A stretch of DNA of 44,189 bases from Methylorubrum zatmanii (GCF_014845115.1 NZ_NKUI01000017.1:1-44189); one strand, 5' to 3'; positions 1 to 9,124 are shown, numbered from the stretch's first letter. Numbers and translations: made by a program. The notes: generated by a model from the letters alone, not told the origin.

Positions 1-94
1 GAAGACACGGGTCCGGGCCGTGGCGACGGTATCGCTGGCCGAGGCCGGTGGAGGCGAGGCGAGGGCCGCCGCCTCGGCCCGGACCCGTGTCTTC
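1..94. repeat. 20-bp perfect inverted repeat at the window edge
   Basis: Positions 1-20 and 75-94 are exact reverse complements, separated by 54 bases. The repeat lies in the 3' part of tdm, just where the GcvT C-terminus should end. It could be a natural hairpin or a fold-back artefact at a contig end. Confidence 0.8.
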
Positions 95-2370
95 TCGGGG
101 TCGTAGTGCGGGAACGGCACGATGGTCGCCGCGAGCCGCTTCTGATGACCGTCGAGCTTGCCGATCTCGACCGGCCCGCCCCTCTCCGCGGCGGCGATGT
201 CGAGCCGGGCAAGGGCGATGGTCTTGCGCAGGATCGGCGACTTCACGGCACTGGTGACCACGCCGACCTGGGCGCGCCCGGCATAGACCGGGTCGCCGTG
301 GCCGACCGCCTCGTTGCCGGCGATGTCGAGGCCGACCAAGCGGCGATGCGGTGCCGCCCGCCGCCGGTCGAGCGCCTCCTTGCCGATATACGGATCGGCT
401 TTCGCGGCCGCCACGGCGAAGCCGATTCCGGCCTCGAACGGGTCGGTCTGGTCGCAGAACTCGTAATCCGCGAAGACCAGCCCCGCTTCGATGCGCAGCA
501 TGTCGAGGGCGGCGAGCCCCGCCGGGGTGAGGCCGTGCGGCGCGCCCGCTTCCATGATCGCGTCCCAGACCGCGACCGCCTGGGAGGGATGGCACCAGAC
601 CTCGTAGCCGAGTTCGCCGGTATAGCCGGTGCGCGAGACCACCACCGGCACGCCGGCGAGGCGGCCCACGGTGAAGCGGAACCATTTCAGTTCGGACAGG
701 CTCGGCTGATGCGGCGGCGTCACGAGAAGGGGCGCGAGGATGTCCCGGGACCGCGGCCCCTGGACCGACAGGTTGTGGAGCTGGTCGGTCGAGTCCTTGA
801 CCCAGGCTTTGAGGCCGTTCCGCTCGGCGAGCTGGCGCAGCCACAGGCCGCAATAGACGTCGCCGCAGATCCAGCGGAAGTTGTTCGGCCCGAGCCGGAA
901 CAGCGTGCCGTCATCGATCATGCCGCCGTGCTCGTAGCACATCGCCGCATAGACGATTTGGCCGACCGCGAGCTTGCGCACGTCGCGGGTGAGCGCGCGC
1001 TGCATCAGGGCCTCGGCATCGGGGCCGATCACCTCGAACTTGCGCAGGGCCGAAAGGTCCAGCACCACCGCCCGCTCGCGGCAGGCCCAGTATTCCTCGA
1101 TCGGTCCCGCCGAGGAGAAGCTGCTCGGCAGCCAGAAGCCGCGATAATCCTCGATCTTGCGGGTCAGGGCGGCGGTGCGGGGATGGAAACCCGTCTCGCG
1201 GGTCAGGCGCGGCTCGGAATCGGGCGTCATGCGGTGGCTCATCCCATGGGGAAACGCACAGGCGGCGTCGTAGACGCGCACATGGATATCGGTCGGACAC
1301 CACCCATTGGCCGGGTCGATGTCGTCGGCGCAGGAGGAGGTGGCGCAGACGAGGTCGGTCAGGGCCCGCAGGAGCACGTAATCGCCGGGTCGCGACCAGG
1401 GCTCGTCCATGTCGATCCGGTCGTTCGTGCCCGGAATCGTGTTGTAGAAGAAGTTGATCGCCGGCCAGCCCTTGCGCGCGTCGATGCCGTGCGGCGCCAG
1501 CACCACGTTGAAATTGTCGGTGCAATTGGAGTGGCCGGGATAGCCCATGTCTTCATAGTACTTCGCCGAGCAGGCGAGCATGAAGGTGTCGTGGCGGCCG
1601 ACCGTGTCCTGCACCACCTCGACGAGGGGCACCATCCGCGCATCGAAATACTTGGCATGGAGGCCCGGCTTCGGCGACGAGGTGCCCATCAGCGTATGGG
1701 TCGTGGTGGCGTCGAGACCGAATTCGCGGCCCTGCGCCAGCTCGGCGGCGTCGAAAGCCAGGAAGTCGGCGCATTGGCGCCCGTCGACGTCGATGATCTG
1801 AATGTATTGTCCCGCCTTCACCGTATAGGCGCGGGCGGTCGCGGCCGCGACGCGCAGGTCCTGCAGCGGCGGGGCGAGGGGCGGGGGAGCCTGCCCGACG
1901 ATCGAGGCTTTCGGCCGGATCGCGAGGTGGAGTTCCGTCGGCGGGTTCTGCGCCTCGGGGGCCATCGCCGCTCCGGGCGCGGCGAGGAGACAGAGCGAAT
2001 CCCTGGCCGCGATGCCTTCCCAGGCCGCGCCGGCCGTCGTTTCGCCGTCGAGGATCACGAGACCGGCAAGATCCGACGGGCCGATCCCGCCTGCCGCCAG
2101 GGCGGTCCGTGCCGCCGCGCCGCCGCCGATCCCGTCGAGCAGGGCGGCGAGGTCCGGTGCCTCTCCCGGCTCCACGGGCGCGAAGGTGCCGGCCAGGGCG
2201 TAGAGCAGGCCGCCCTGCAGGCCTTCCGGATCGGTGATCCGCAGGGCATCGCCGGCCGAGACCGCGAAGACGCAGCCTTGGCCGCCGGGCACGCGGATCG
2301 CGCGCTCCCGCGGGGAGAGGGCGGTTCCGCTCTCCGGCCGCAGGGCAGGCTGAAACCAGACCTGATTCAT
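1..2370 (-). CDS. tdm: Trimethylamine-N-oxide demethylase Tdm (DUF1989 + GcvT), 3' end cut by window
   Basis: Predicted to split trimethylamine N-oxide into dimethylamine and formaldehyde. The 790 codons visible begin with a DUF1989 (urea carboxylase-associated) domain at about residues 170-370, followed by a GcvT-type tetrahydrofolate-binding domain from about 390 to the window edge; this fusion is the Tdm architecture. Asp220, Cys283 (NCTDN) and Cys347 sit in the DUF1989 part, where metal and substrate ligands of characterised Tdm enzymes lie (from memory of the family). The ATG follows a GAGGAGAGGGG ribosome site. It is the last gene of an operon, 40 bp after tmm, which supports the role. 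The usual GcvT C-terminal motif (HYDPEKTRVR) is at positions 82-108, yet no stop occurs before base 1, and the end contains an inverted repeat. A dimethylglycine- or sarcosine-type demethylase is the alternative. Confidence 0.85.
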   Translation of the reverse strand, partial: MNQVWFQPALRPESGTALSPRERAIRVPGGQGCVFAVSAGDALRITDPEGLQGGLLYALAGTFAPVEPGEAPDLAALLDGIGGGAAARTALAAGGIGPSDLAGLVILDGETTAGAAWEGIAARDSLCLLAAPGAAMAPEAQNPPTELHLAIRPKASIVGQAPPPLAPPLQDLRVAAATARAYTVKAGQYIQIIDVDGRQCADFLAFDAAELAQGREFGLDATTTHTLMGTSSPKPGLHAKYFDARMVPLVEVVQDTVGRHDTFMLACSAKYYEDMGYPGHSNCTDNFNVVLAPHGIDARKGWPAINFFYNTIPGTNDRIDMDEPWSRPGDYVLLRALTDLVCATSSCADDIDPANGWCPTDIHVRVYDAACAFPHGMSHRMTPDSEPRLTRETGFHPRTAALTRKIEDYRGFWLPSSFSSAGPIEEYWACRERAVVLDLSALRKFEVIGPDAEALMQRALTRDVRKLAVGQIVYAAMCYEHGGMIDDGTLFRLGPNNFRWICGDVYCGLWLRQLAERNGLKAWVKDSTDQLHNLSVQGPRSRDILAPLLVTPPHQPSLSELKWFRFTVGRLAGVPVVVSRTGYTGELGYEVWCHPSQAVAVWDAIMEAGAPHGLTPAGLAALDMLRIEAGLVFADYEFCDQTDPFEAGIGFAVAAAKADPYIGKEALDRRRAAPHRRLVGLDIAGNEAVGHGDPVYAGRAQVGVVTSAVKSPILRKTIALARLDIAAAERGGPVEIGKLDGHQKRLAATIVPFPHYDPEKTRVRAEAAALASPPPASASDTVATARTRVF

Positions 2371-2410
2371 GGCACCCCTCTCCTCGGGATCGGTTCTCGA
2401 CGGGGGCGGC

Positions 2411-3766
2411 CTACTCGGCGGCCTGGGGCAGGCCCATGAAGGCGGGAAGCGAATCGTCCAGGGCCTTCATCCACGTGGTGTGATGGCCCGGCGACATCGT
2501 GCCGGTGATGGTCGAGGGGTAGGACCGGTCGCGATAGGTCAGGATGCCTTCCATCTTGTGGTGCTCCCATTCCTTGAACAGGGCCGCCACCTTGTCGACG
2601 TCGAGATGCGGGTAATCGGTCGCGGCGAGCAGCTCGCGCACATACTCGGTCTGGAAGTCGATCGCCTCGAACGGGTTGGTCAGGGTGTCCTGATAAGCCA
2701 GCCATTTGGCGATGTCGGCGGCCTGCTCCTCGCGGCTCGGCAGCTCGAACTTGCCCATGATCCAATCGCGGGCGTACCAAGCCTGCGCATCGAACATGTT
2801 GAAGGTGTAATACTGGTCCTGCATGCCGAGATAGATCAGCTTCGGATTGTCCTGCCAGAAGATGCCCTTGTAGAGACCGGCCGGGTAGAGGCAGTTCTTG
2901 GTCTTGAGTCGCAGGGAATCCGGCAGGAACGGGTAGCTGTGCTGGTAGCCGGTGCAGAAGATCACCGCATCGACCTCGGCCGAGGAGCCGTCCTTGAAAT
3001 GGGCGACCTTGCCGGTGAACTTGGTCAGGAGCGGCCGTTCCTCGAAGCCGGCGGGCCAGTCGAAGCCCATCGGCTTGGTGCGGTAGCTGAACACGATCGA
3101 TTTCGCGCCGTACTTGATGCACTGCGTGCCGATATCCTCGGCCGAGTAGCTCGACCCCACCATCAGGATGCGCTTGCCGGCGAACTCGTCCGCCACGCGG
3201 AAATCGTGGGCGTGCATCACCCGGCCGGGGAACTGCTCGATGCCCTCGAACGACGGGACATTGGGCACCGAGAAGTGGCCGTTGGCGACGACCACATAGT
3301 CGAACTCCTCGGTCTGGTGCTCGTCCTTGATCAGGTCCTTGGCCGTGACCGTGAATTTGCCGGTCTCCTCGGAATAGGAGACCCAGCGCACCGGCGTGCA
3401 GAAGCGGATATACTTGCGAACGTCGCTGCGCTCGACCCGGCCGGCGATGTAGTCGTGCAGCACGGCCCGGGGCGGGTAGGAGGGAATCGGCCGGCCGAAA
3501 TGCTCCTCGAAGGAGTAATCGGCGAATTCCAGGCATTCCTTCGGGCCGTTCGACCACAGGTAACGGTACATGCTGCCGTGGACCGGCTCACCGTTCTCAT
3601 CGAGGCCGGTGCGCCACGTGTAGTTCCACAATCCGCCCCAGTTCGATTGCTTCTCGTAGCAGACGAGGTCCGGCACCTCGGCGCCGGCCCGGCGGGCGGC
3701 CTCGAAGGCCCGCAGCTGCGCCAGCCCGCTCGGGCCCGCGCCGATGATCGCGACACGCTTGGTCAT
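2411..3766 (-). CDS. tmm: Trimethylamine monooxygenase (flavin-containing monooxygenase)
   Basis: A 451-residue class B flavin monooxygenase, the usual Tmm length, that would oxidise trimethylamine to its N-oxide with NADPH and O2. The FAD Rossmann motif GAGPSG is at residues 9-14. The FMO signature FxGxxxHxxxF is exact at 179-189, and the NADPH-binding stretch VGSSYSAED is at 203-211. The start ATG has GAGGGA upstream. It lies 35 bp after the GcvT-family gene and 40 bp before tdm, all leftward, so the N-oxide it makes would be demethylated by the next gene product. Linkage to Tdm distinguishes it from generic FMOs. Confidence in the enzyme class is very high and in the substrate high. Confidence 0.93.
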   Translation of the reverse strand: MTKRVAIIGAGPSGLAQLRAFEAARRAGAEVPDLVCYEKQSNWGGLWNYTWRTGLDENGEPVHGSMYRYLWSNGPKECLEFADYSFEEHFGRPIPSYPPRAVLHDYIAGRVERSDVRKYIRFCTPVRWVSYSEETGKFTVTAKDLIKDEHQTEEFDYVVVANGHFSVPNVPSFEGIEQFPGRVMHAHDFRVADEFAGKRILMVGSSYSAEDIGTQCIKYGAKSIVFSYRTKPMGFDWPAGFEERPLLTKFTGKVAHFKDGSSAEVDAVIFCTGYQHSYPFLPDSLRLKTKNCLYPAGLYKGIFWQDNPKLIYLGMQDQYYTFNMFDAQAWYARDWIMGKFELPSREEQAADIAKWLAYQDTLTNPFEAIDFQTEYVRELLAATDYPHLDVDKVAALFKEWEHHKMEGILTYRDRSYPSTITGTMSPGHHTTWMKALDDSLPAFMGLPQAAE

Positions 3767-3801
3767 GATGGGCTCCCTCGGAAATCGGCTGAAGGACGGG
3801 A

Positions 3802-4932
3802 TCAGGCGCGCTCGTCGAGCGGATGCGTGCGCAGGCGCATCGGGTCGTAGAAGGGGGTGCGCACCACATTGGCCGCGAGATTGCCCTTGTCGGTGCGGAT
3901 CTCGACGGCGGTGCCGAGGGAAGCGAGCTCCGGCGGCAGGTGGGCGAGGCCGAGCGACTTCATCAGGTGGCGGCTATAGGTCGAGCTGTTGAGGGTGCCG
4001 ACCTCACGGCCCTCGTAGAAGATCCGGGAGCCGGGGGGCACCGCCTCGTCGTCGAGGACCTCCAGGCCGACCTGGCGGAAGCGGATCTCGTTGCGCCGCC
4101 GCTCCAGGGCGGCCTTGCCGCGGAAATCCGGCTTGCTGAGATCGACCGTCCAGTCGGCGCCGACCTCCCAGGGGGTCGTGTCGGGCTGCGGCATGTCGAA
4201 GGGGAAGAACAGCAGCGCGCCTTCGACGCGCACGATGTCGAGGCAGGCCCAGGAGGCGGCGCAGATGCCGAAGGGCCGGCCCGCTTCCATGATCGCATCC
4301 CAGATCGCCACCGCGTCCTTGGCGGCGCAGAACACCTCGTAGCCGCGCTCGGCGGAATAGCCGCCGCGGGCCAGCGACACGTCGTAGCCGAACAGCGTCG
4401 TGCGGGCGTGCCGGAAGTATTTGAGCCCGGCGAGATCCAGGGGCGTATGGGCTTTGAGGATGTCGAGGGCGAGCGGTCCCTGGAGCGAGAGGATGTGGAC
4501 GTCGTCGTCCTTGGCGACCGTCACGTTCCGTCCCTCGGTGAAGAGCGGCAACGCCTCCTCCAGGCTGCCGCCGCCATGGGAGAGGCGGAAATCCTGCGGC
4601 CCGTCGCGATAGACGAGCACGTCGTCGATCAGGGAGCCTTCGTCGTCGACGATGTTGCTGATCGCGGATTCGCCGGGCTTCAGCGCGGAGACGTCGCTCG
4701 TCAGCATGGCGTTGAGCATCGCCTCGGCATCGGGGCCGGAGACGTTGACGAGGCGCAGGCCGGTGACGTCGAACAGGCCGGCCCGGGAGCGGACGGTGGT
4801 GGTCTCCTCGTAGGGATCGGTGGCGTAGGTCTGCGGAATCGGCATCCCGTTCCATTCCGCGTCGAGCTTCGAGCCCAGCGCGAGATGGCGCTCGTTGAGG
4901 GCGGATTGGCGGGGGAAATCTTTGTAGCCCAT
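3802..4932 (-). CDS. GcvT-family aminomethyltransferase-like protein
   Basis: A stand-alone 376-residue tetrahydrofolate-dependent methyl/aminomethyl transferase of the GcvT/DmdA superfamily. The folate-binding GcvT core runs from about residue 35 ([13 protein letters not shown]) to 270, and the C-terminal barrel domain ends with PFYDPMRLR. An in-frame start exists at 5019, but the ATG at 4932 has an AGAGAAGGGG site and begins at the conserved region, so it was chosen. It is the first gene of the operon with tmm and tdm. This suggests transfer of a methyl or formaldehyde-level C1 unit to tetrahydrofolate, possibly from a methylated amine or from formaldehyde released by Tdm. The substrate is not deducible; a true glycine-cleavage T protein is unlikely because gcvH and gcvP are absent here. 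Confidence 0.8.
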   Translation of the reverse strand: MGYKDFPRQSALNERHLALGSKLDAEWNGMPIPQTYATDPYEETTTVRSRAGLFDVTGLRLVNVSGPDAEAMLNAMLTSDVSALKPGESAISNIVDDEGSLIDDVLVYRDGPQDFRLSHGGGSLEEALPLFTEGRNVTVAKDDDVHILSLQGPLALDILKAHTPLDLAGLKYFRHARTTLFGYDVSLARGGYSAERGYEVFCAAKDAVAIWDAIMEAGRPFGICAASWACLDIVRVEGALLFFPFDMPQPDTTPWEVGADWTVDLSKPDFRGKAALERRRNEIRFRQVGLEVLDDEAVPPGSRIFYEGREVGTLNSSTYSRHLMKSLGLAHLPPELASLGTAVEIRTDKGNLAANVVRTPFYDPMRLRTHPLDERA

Positions 4933-5305
4933 GGCATTGGCCCCTTCTCTCGCGGAGTGTTCCCGACCGGAGGCGATGCGCTGCCCACGCCGTTCCGGCT
5001 CATCGGACGGCCGCCACACGGTCCGGACTGTCAGGGACCGTGAAGGTCGGCAGGCGAGACGGGTTGTGCCTGTCTCGCCAGTATTTTTCTTGCCGGGAAA
5101 ATTTTTAGACGCGGTCCAAAGCGTCGGGCAATGGTGACTGTTGGCACCATCGCCGCCCCGCAGCGCCGAAAATCAGGTGAGGGCGGTCCGGAATGGCTCA
5201 TCTCCGCACGATCCTTGCCTGCGGAAGATCCTTGCGTCCGGCGCCTTCAGCACAGCAGAGTGTTCGGCCGAGAGAATCGGGACGCGCGAAGAGAGGCCTG
5301 TTCAG
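4933..5305. promoter_or_regulatory. Divergent control region between the tmm operon and the LuxR regulator
   Basis: A 373-base stretch with no gene. It holds three dyads: CGGTCC/GGACCG at 5019-5040, GGCGAGAC/GTCTCGCC at 5053-5079, and ATGGTG/CACCAT at 5131-5150. The last is 20 bp overall, the size of many LuxR-family operator boxes. A short AT-rich stretch at 5079-5107 may hold promoter elements. The layout fits a regulator controlling a divergent operon and itself; which dyad is bound is not known. Confidence 0.45.
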
Positions 5306-6430
5306 GTGCTGTCATTGCCTTCCGCGACCATGGGTTTCGAAACCGCCGACGCGCTCAGACAGGTCTCCTCGTGCCTGAGCGACGACGCGCAGATCGCCGA
5401 AACGGTCCGGCTGACGGACGGTGCGTGGTTCGCGCAGCTCGGGGAGGTCGCCGCCTCGATCGGGTCGGACAGCTTCCACCGCAAGCTGCTCCGCCTTGCC
5501 GGGCTGTGTATCCGGCACGATTCGAGCTGGATCATCCGCTATTCGCGGGTCGCGCCGCCGGACGTGCTCTACACCTCGGGCGTGCCGGCGGAAATCGTCG
5601 CCTTCTACGACGAGAAGGGGCAGTATCTCGATCCGTTCTCGGCCCATTGGCGGCGCACCGGCGAGCCGGGGGTTCTGACCCTGTCCGAGCTCGCCAACGA
5701 GAGCCCCGAATCGGTCCTCTACACCAAGATCTTCACACCGGCGGCCAACATCTCCGACGAGATCGGGATGTTCTTCTCCACCGTGGGCCATTGCTGTTTC
5801 GGCCTGTTCCTCGAACGCGAGCGGGGCAGCTTCTCGAAGGCCGATATCGAGCGGGCCAAGCTGATCTTTCCGGCGCTCGAAGGCTATCACCGCAGCCATC
5901 TCGGGCAGCTGTTCAACCACCTGCGCTACACCGGCGGGGCCGAGAGCGGCGGCCTCGTCAGCCGCCCGACCCTGATCCGCGACCGGCACGGCGTGGAGGT
6001 GTTCTCGAACGCCTCCTGGCGCGCGGCGGTGACGACGGATGCCTCGATCCTGCCCCTGACCGAGGCGCTCGGCGGCCTGGAAGGCCTGACCACCCTGCAG
6101 GGCCGGGACTTCGTGCTGAAAACCGAGCCGTTCGACCGGGACTTCCCCCTGGCCCCCGGCGGCCGGATCTTCACCCTGGAGGCCAGAGCCGCGGCGGAGG
6201 ATTCGGTCGATCACCGGGCGGCGGCGACGATCCTCCAGGCGCTCACGCCGCGGGAGCGCGACATCCTCACCCTGACCATGAAGGGGCAGGCGACCGGGCA
6301 GATCGCCCAGGCACTGGCGATCAGCAAGGGCACGATCAAGAACTGCAAGCTGCGCATCTACCGCAAGGCCGAGGTCTCGTCGGAGCGCGACCTCGTGAAG
6401 AAGTTCAGCCCGTTCTTCCCCTCGGCCTGA
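5306..6430 (+). CDS. LuxR-family (helix-turn-helix) transcriptional regulator
   Basis: A 374-residue protein with a C-terminal LuxR/FixJ-type DNA-binding domain at about residues 305-360 (LTPRERDILTLTMKGQ, then a recognition helix in AISKGTIKNCKLRIYRKA). The N-terminal ~300 residues contain no response-regulator phosphoacceptor site and no obvious acyl-homoserine-lactone domain, so the signal it senses is unknown. The GTG at 5306 was chosen because AGAGAGG precedes it; the ATG at 5330 is the main alternative, and the frame is open back to 5141. It is divergent from the GcvT-tmm-tdm operon and convergent with the permease gene, so it is a good candidate regulator of amine use (inference from position). 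Confidence 0.82.
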   Translation: MLSLPSATMGFETADALRQVSSCLSDDAQIAETVRLTDGAWFAQLGEVAASIGSDSFHRKLLRLAGLCIRHDSSWIIRYSRVAPPDVLYTSGVPAEIVAFYDEKGQYLDPFSAHWRRTGEPGVLTLSELANESPESVLYTKIFTPAANISDEIGMFFSTVGHCCFGLFLERERGSFSKADIERAKLIFPALEGYHRSHLGQLFNHLRYTGGAESGGLVSRPTLIRDRHGVEVFSNASWRAAVTTDASILPLTEALGGLEGLTTLQGRDFVLKTEPFDRDFPLAPGGRIFTLEARAAAEDSVDHRAAATILQALTPRERDILTLTMKGQATGQIAQALAISKGTIKNCKLRIYRKAEVSSERDLVKKFSPFFPSA

Positions 6431-6458
6431 CGCGGCGGCCGCGCGTCGTCACGGAAAA

Positions 6459-6489
6459 AGCCCGGCGCGGGAGGGTCCCGCGCCGGGCT
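6459..6489 (-). terminator. Rho-independent terminator after the permease gene
   Basis: A perfect 14-bp stem (6459-6472 with 6476-6489) has a 3-base loop. On the minus strand it is followed by TTTTT, so it ends the leftward permease transcript. The stem may also slow transcription arriving from the LuxR gene. Confidence 0.88.
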
Positions 6490-6511
6490 GTGCGGACAGC
6501 CTAACCCGTTC

Positions 6512-8257
6512 TCAGAGCGTGAAGATCCAGTTCGAGATCAGCAGCACCGCCACGCCGGCCACGAGGGTGAGGTAGGGCAGGATGCCGGCCCGCTTCACGC
6601 TCCTGGCCCCTTCCGGCCCGACATGGAGATCCTCGAAGGTCTCGTGCGGGAACTTGCCGCCGTCCTGCACATAGTGCCGGAACAGGAAGACCGGGATGAT
6701 CAGGGCGGCGGTGATGAGGCCGGCCCAGAGGGCGACCGGGTTCCACACCTTCGCGCCCGCGCCCATGAAGACCACGTTCACGAAGGCGAAGACGCCGCCC
6801 AGAACCAGCACGAAGGTCGGCGCCCGGTAGGGGCGGGGCACGCCGGCCGAGTCGATGCGGTGGATCCAGGCCGAGTGCAGGTTGAGGAAGTTGAAGATGA
6901 TGTAGCCGCAATTCGACACGGCGAGGATGAAGAAGAAGCTCGTCGCGTCGGCGCAGGCGATCGCCAGCACCACGAGGTTCACGCCGAGATCGGTCCACAT
7001 CGCGGCCGTCGGGGCGCCGTGCGCGTTGGCTTTGCCGAGATAGCGCGGCAGCCAGCCATCGACCGAGCCCTGGTAGAGCGTGCGCGAGGAGCCGGCCATC
7101 GCGGTCATGATGCACAGGATCAGGGCCAGGATCATCAGCATCACCAGGACGCTCTCGACCACCGGGCCGCCGCCGACCATGTGGGCGAGCGCCGCCGCCA
7201 CGCCCGAGCCGTCGACCACGGAAGGCTCCAGCATGCCTTCCACGCCGAGCATGCTCTGGAAGGTGAAGGGCACCAGGGTGAACAGGGCGAGACAGAGCAG
7301 GCCCGAATAGAAGATCGCCTTGAAGGTGTCGCGGCTCGGATCCTTGAACTCGCTGGTGTAGCAGATCGCGGTCTCGAAGCCGTAGGTCGACCAGGCGGCG
7401 ATGAACATGCCGCCGAGCACCAGCGTCCAGCCGGTGACGTTCCAGGCGCCGGGCTCGGGGGCGGCCGGCGCGGCCAGCGGCACCAGCGGCGTGAAGTTGC
7501 TCCAGTTCACCCCGTGCAGCAGCAGCGGCACCACGCCGACGATGAACATCGGCACGATGACGAGCAGGCCGATCCATTTCTGCACGCTGGCGGTGCCGAG
7601 GATGCCCCGGTGCTGCACGGCGAAGACCGCGAGCATCAGCACCGCGCCGATGACGAAGGCGGCATTGAGCGAGAGCGAGACCGGCCCGAGGGTGGTCGAG
7701 AACAGGGTCCAGCTCCGCAAGGTCGGGGAGACGGCCGCCACCGCCGCGGCGAGCTTTTCCGCCTCCGTGCCCTGGAGCGCGGCGCCGTGGGCGGCGAGCC
7801 ATTGCACGACCGCAGGCGATGTCGCCGAGGGGGCCGGGGCGAGAGCATTGAGGATGTAGGAGGCCGCGATCGAGCAGCCGAGGGAGAGCACCGGGCTCCA
7901 GGCGAACCAGTTGCACCAGACCGAGAGCGGCGCGATCAGCTTCGCGTAGCGCACCCAGGCGGCGGCGCCGTAGATCGAGGCGCCGCCCGACTTGTTCGGG
8001 AACAGGCCGGCGATCTCGGCGTAGCTGAAGGACTGGATGAAGCCCATCAGCATCGACAGGGTCCAGATCAGGAAGGCGAGCTTGCCGGTATTGCCGGCAA
8101 TGCCGCCCACGGAGAACAGCACCAGGGCCGGGACGCCGCTCGCGACCCAGAACGCTCCGGTCCAGTTGATGCTGCGGTGGAGCTGGCCCTGATCCACCGA
8201 CGCGGCGATGGGGACGGCCGGCGATGCCGGCCCCGTCGAGGAAATTCCGACACTCAT
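6512..8257 (-). CDS. APC-superfamily amino acid/amine permease
   Basis: A 581-residue integral membrane protein with about 12 hydrophobic segments and the sequence style of the amino acid-polyamine-organocation superfamily (first segment FWVASGVPALVLFSVGGIAG; SYAEIAGLFPNKSGGASIYG near residue 100). It would be a secondary transporter in the inner membrane. Start: the ATG at 8257 has GGGAG upstream; five extra in-frame codons reach 8272. It lies alone between the tmm operon and the dmm operon, convergent with the LuxR gene and closed by a strong terminator, so uptake of a methylated amine or its N-oxide is the natural guess. An amino acid substrate cannot be excluded. A perfect inverted repeat sits 38 bp upstream of the start. 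Confidence 0.85.
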   Translation of the reverse strand: MSVGISSTGPASPAVPIAASVDQGQLHRSINWTGAFWVASGVPALVLFSVGGIAGNTGKLAFLIWTLSMLMGFIQSFSYAEIAGLFPNKSGGASIYGAAAWVRYAKLIAPLSVWCNWFAWSPVLSLGCSIAASYILNALAPAPSATSPAVVQWLAAHGAALQGTEAEKLAAAVAAVSPTLRSWTLFSTTLGPVSLSLNAAFVIGAVLMLAVFAVQHRGILGTASVQKWIGLLVIVPMFIVGVVPLLLHGVNWSNFTPLVPLAAPAAPEPGAWNVTGWTLVLGGMFIAAWSTYGFETAICYTSEFKDPSRDTFKAIFYSGLLCLALFTLVPFTFQSMLGVEGMLEPSVVDGSGVAAALAHMVGGGPVVESVLVMLMILALILCIMTAMAGSSRTLYQGSVDGWLPRYLGKANAHGAPTAAMWTDLGVNLVVLAIACADATSFFFILAVSNCGYIIFNFLNLHSAWIHRIDSAGVPRPYRAPTFVLVLGGVFAFVNVVFMGAGAKVWNPVALWAGLITAALIIPVFLFRHYVQDGGKFPHETFEDLHVGPEGARSVKRAGILPYLTLVAGVAVLLISNWIFTL

Positions 8258-8294
8258 CGTGACATCTCCCAAGTCAGTTTGTGGGGTGATGCGG

Positions 8295-8326
8295 CCCGAT
8301 TCGAGAAAGCAGGGGCTCGAATCGGG
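8295..8326. promoter_or_regulatory. 11-bp perfect inverted repeat (operator candidate) upstream of the permease
   Basis: CCCGATTCGAG at 8295-8305 and its exact reverse complement at 8316-8326 are separated by 10 bases. This sits in the leader or promoter of the permease gene. It may be an operator or an mRNA leader hairpin; no T-tract follows. Confidence 0.5.
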
Positions 8327-8601
8327 TCATTCCGAGATCCGGCCCGATGCGGGCGGATTGAACAGGCGAGACGGCTCCGACCGCGGAAAGCGGCGGATCC
8401 TTTCTCTGTTTCGGCTTCGCGTTCAGGCGAAGGGGGCGTGGAATGTCAGTCGCGTACGGACTGTCTCACCTTGTCGTCGCCGAAAGGTCTTGCCCGCAGT
8501 GAGATTCAACAGGGTATCGCCCTCGAAGGGGTGATCCGGTGCCGCAACGGCCCACCGTTCCGAACGATGGGTCATCGATGGCGCGCAGCCCGACTTAAAG
8601 T

Positions 8602-8674
8602 GCCTCACACAACTCCCGAGGACGCACCGCTCTTCCTCTGGCCATGACGGCGCAGCGGGAGTTTTGCGAGAGAC
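8602..8674 (+). repeat. MITE/REP-like palindromic element, copy 1
   Basis: About 73 bp with imperfect terminal inverted repeats: CTCACACAACTCCCG at the left, and at the right a reverse-complementary end, CGGGAGTTTTGCGAG. A second copy lies in opposite orientation at 11720-11795. The left 17 bases are identical between copies and the right 31 differ at only 5 positions, all transitions. It encodes nothing and is too short for a transposase. Confidence 0.75.
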
Positions 8675-8679
8675 GCTTC

Positions 8680-8694
8680 ATTCTCGATGAGAAT
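8680..8694. promoter_or_regulatory. TTCTC-N3-GAGAA operator-like site 1
   Basis: ATTCTC-GAT-GAGAAT, a perfect 15-bp dyad, six bases after the MITE-like element and 430 bp upstream of the dmm operon. It has the same core as the two sites at 9008-9042. Confidence 0.45.
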
Positions 8695-8996
8695 ATTCAT
8701 TTCTCCCAAGGCGGGGGCTGTCAAGCACAATCCTGTGCCGTTTCACCGCTTCATCTGATGTGTGCCAATGGTTTCGGCTTTCTGGCGCACATCGGGGCAT
8801 GCTGCTCAGAAGATGGACGCAGCACGCTGAAACAGAGGCACCGATCCCTGCATCGCCCCTGGGTGAGGACTTCGAGAGGGTCAGCTCTGTCGTAGAAATT
8901 CCTTATTCCATTCAGTGATTTGCAATTTGTGCCGGTGGAGAGCGCGACTGGCCGGGGCTTGTCCGCCGGAAGGTATCGGCCTCTCATCGGAATGGA

Positions 8997-9042
8997 TTGA
9001 CATTGTTGTTCTTCATGAGAAACTGTCGTTCTCATCGAGAAC
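8997..9042 (+). promoter_or_regulatory. Probable dmm promoter with two tandem operator-like dyads
   Basis: A consensus -35 hexamer TTGACA (8997-9002) is followed by two dyads of the same core: GTTCTT-CAT-GAGAAA (9008-9022) and GTTCTC-ATC-GAGAAC (9028-9042, perfect). Their centres are 20 bp apart, two helical turns. No good -10 box is seen at 17 bp spacing, so the exact promoter is uncertain. The first dyad would lie between -35 and -10, suggesting repression. Confidence 0.5.
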
Positions 9043-9124
9043 TCGACGGCCGGATGCCGATCGTCGCCATGCCGGCTCCGCCGCCGGAACAAGCACTCGA
9101 CATCCCTTTTCCACGGAGGTTGCG

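Larger units (their letters stand above)
8258..9124. other. 867-bp intergenic region between the permease and dmm operons
   Basis: No convincing gene is present. It holds the permease leader dyad (8295-8326), one copy of a MITE-like repeat (8602-8674), three TTCTC-N3-GAGAA operator-like sites, and a consensus TTGACA hexamer at 8997-9002. Short open frames on both strands have neither a ribosome site nor recognisable protein sequence. Confidence 0.6.

Noticed and set aside
106..2439. A 777-codon open frame on the plus strand
   Set aside because: It is the antisense shadow of tdm: low-complexity Arg/Gly/Ala-rich sequence with no domain, and the opposite strand encodes a clear enzyme.
5053..5090. 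Hairpin followed by a T run on the plus strand, as a terminator
   Set aside because: No plus-strand gene ends upstream; both neighbouring genes diverge from here, so it is more likely an operator or leader structure.
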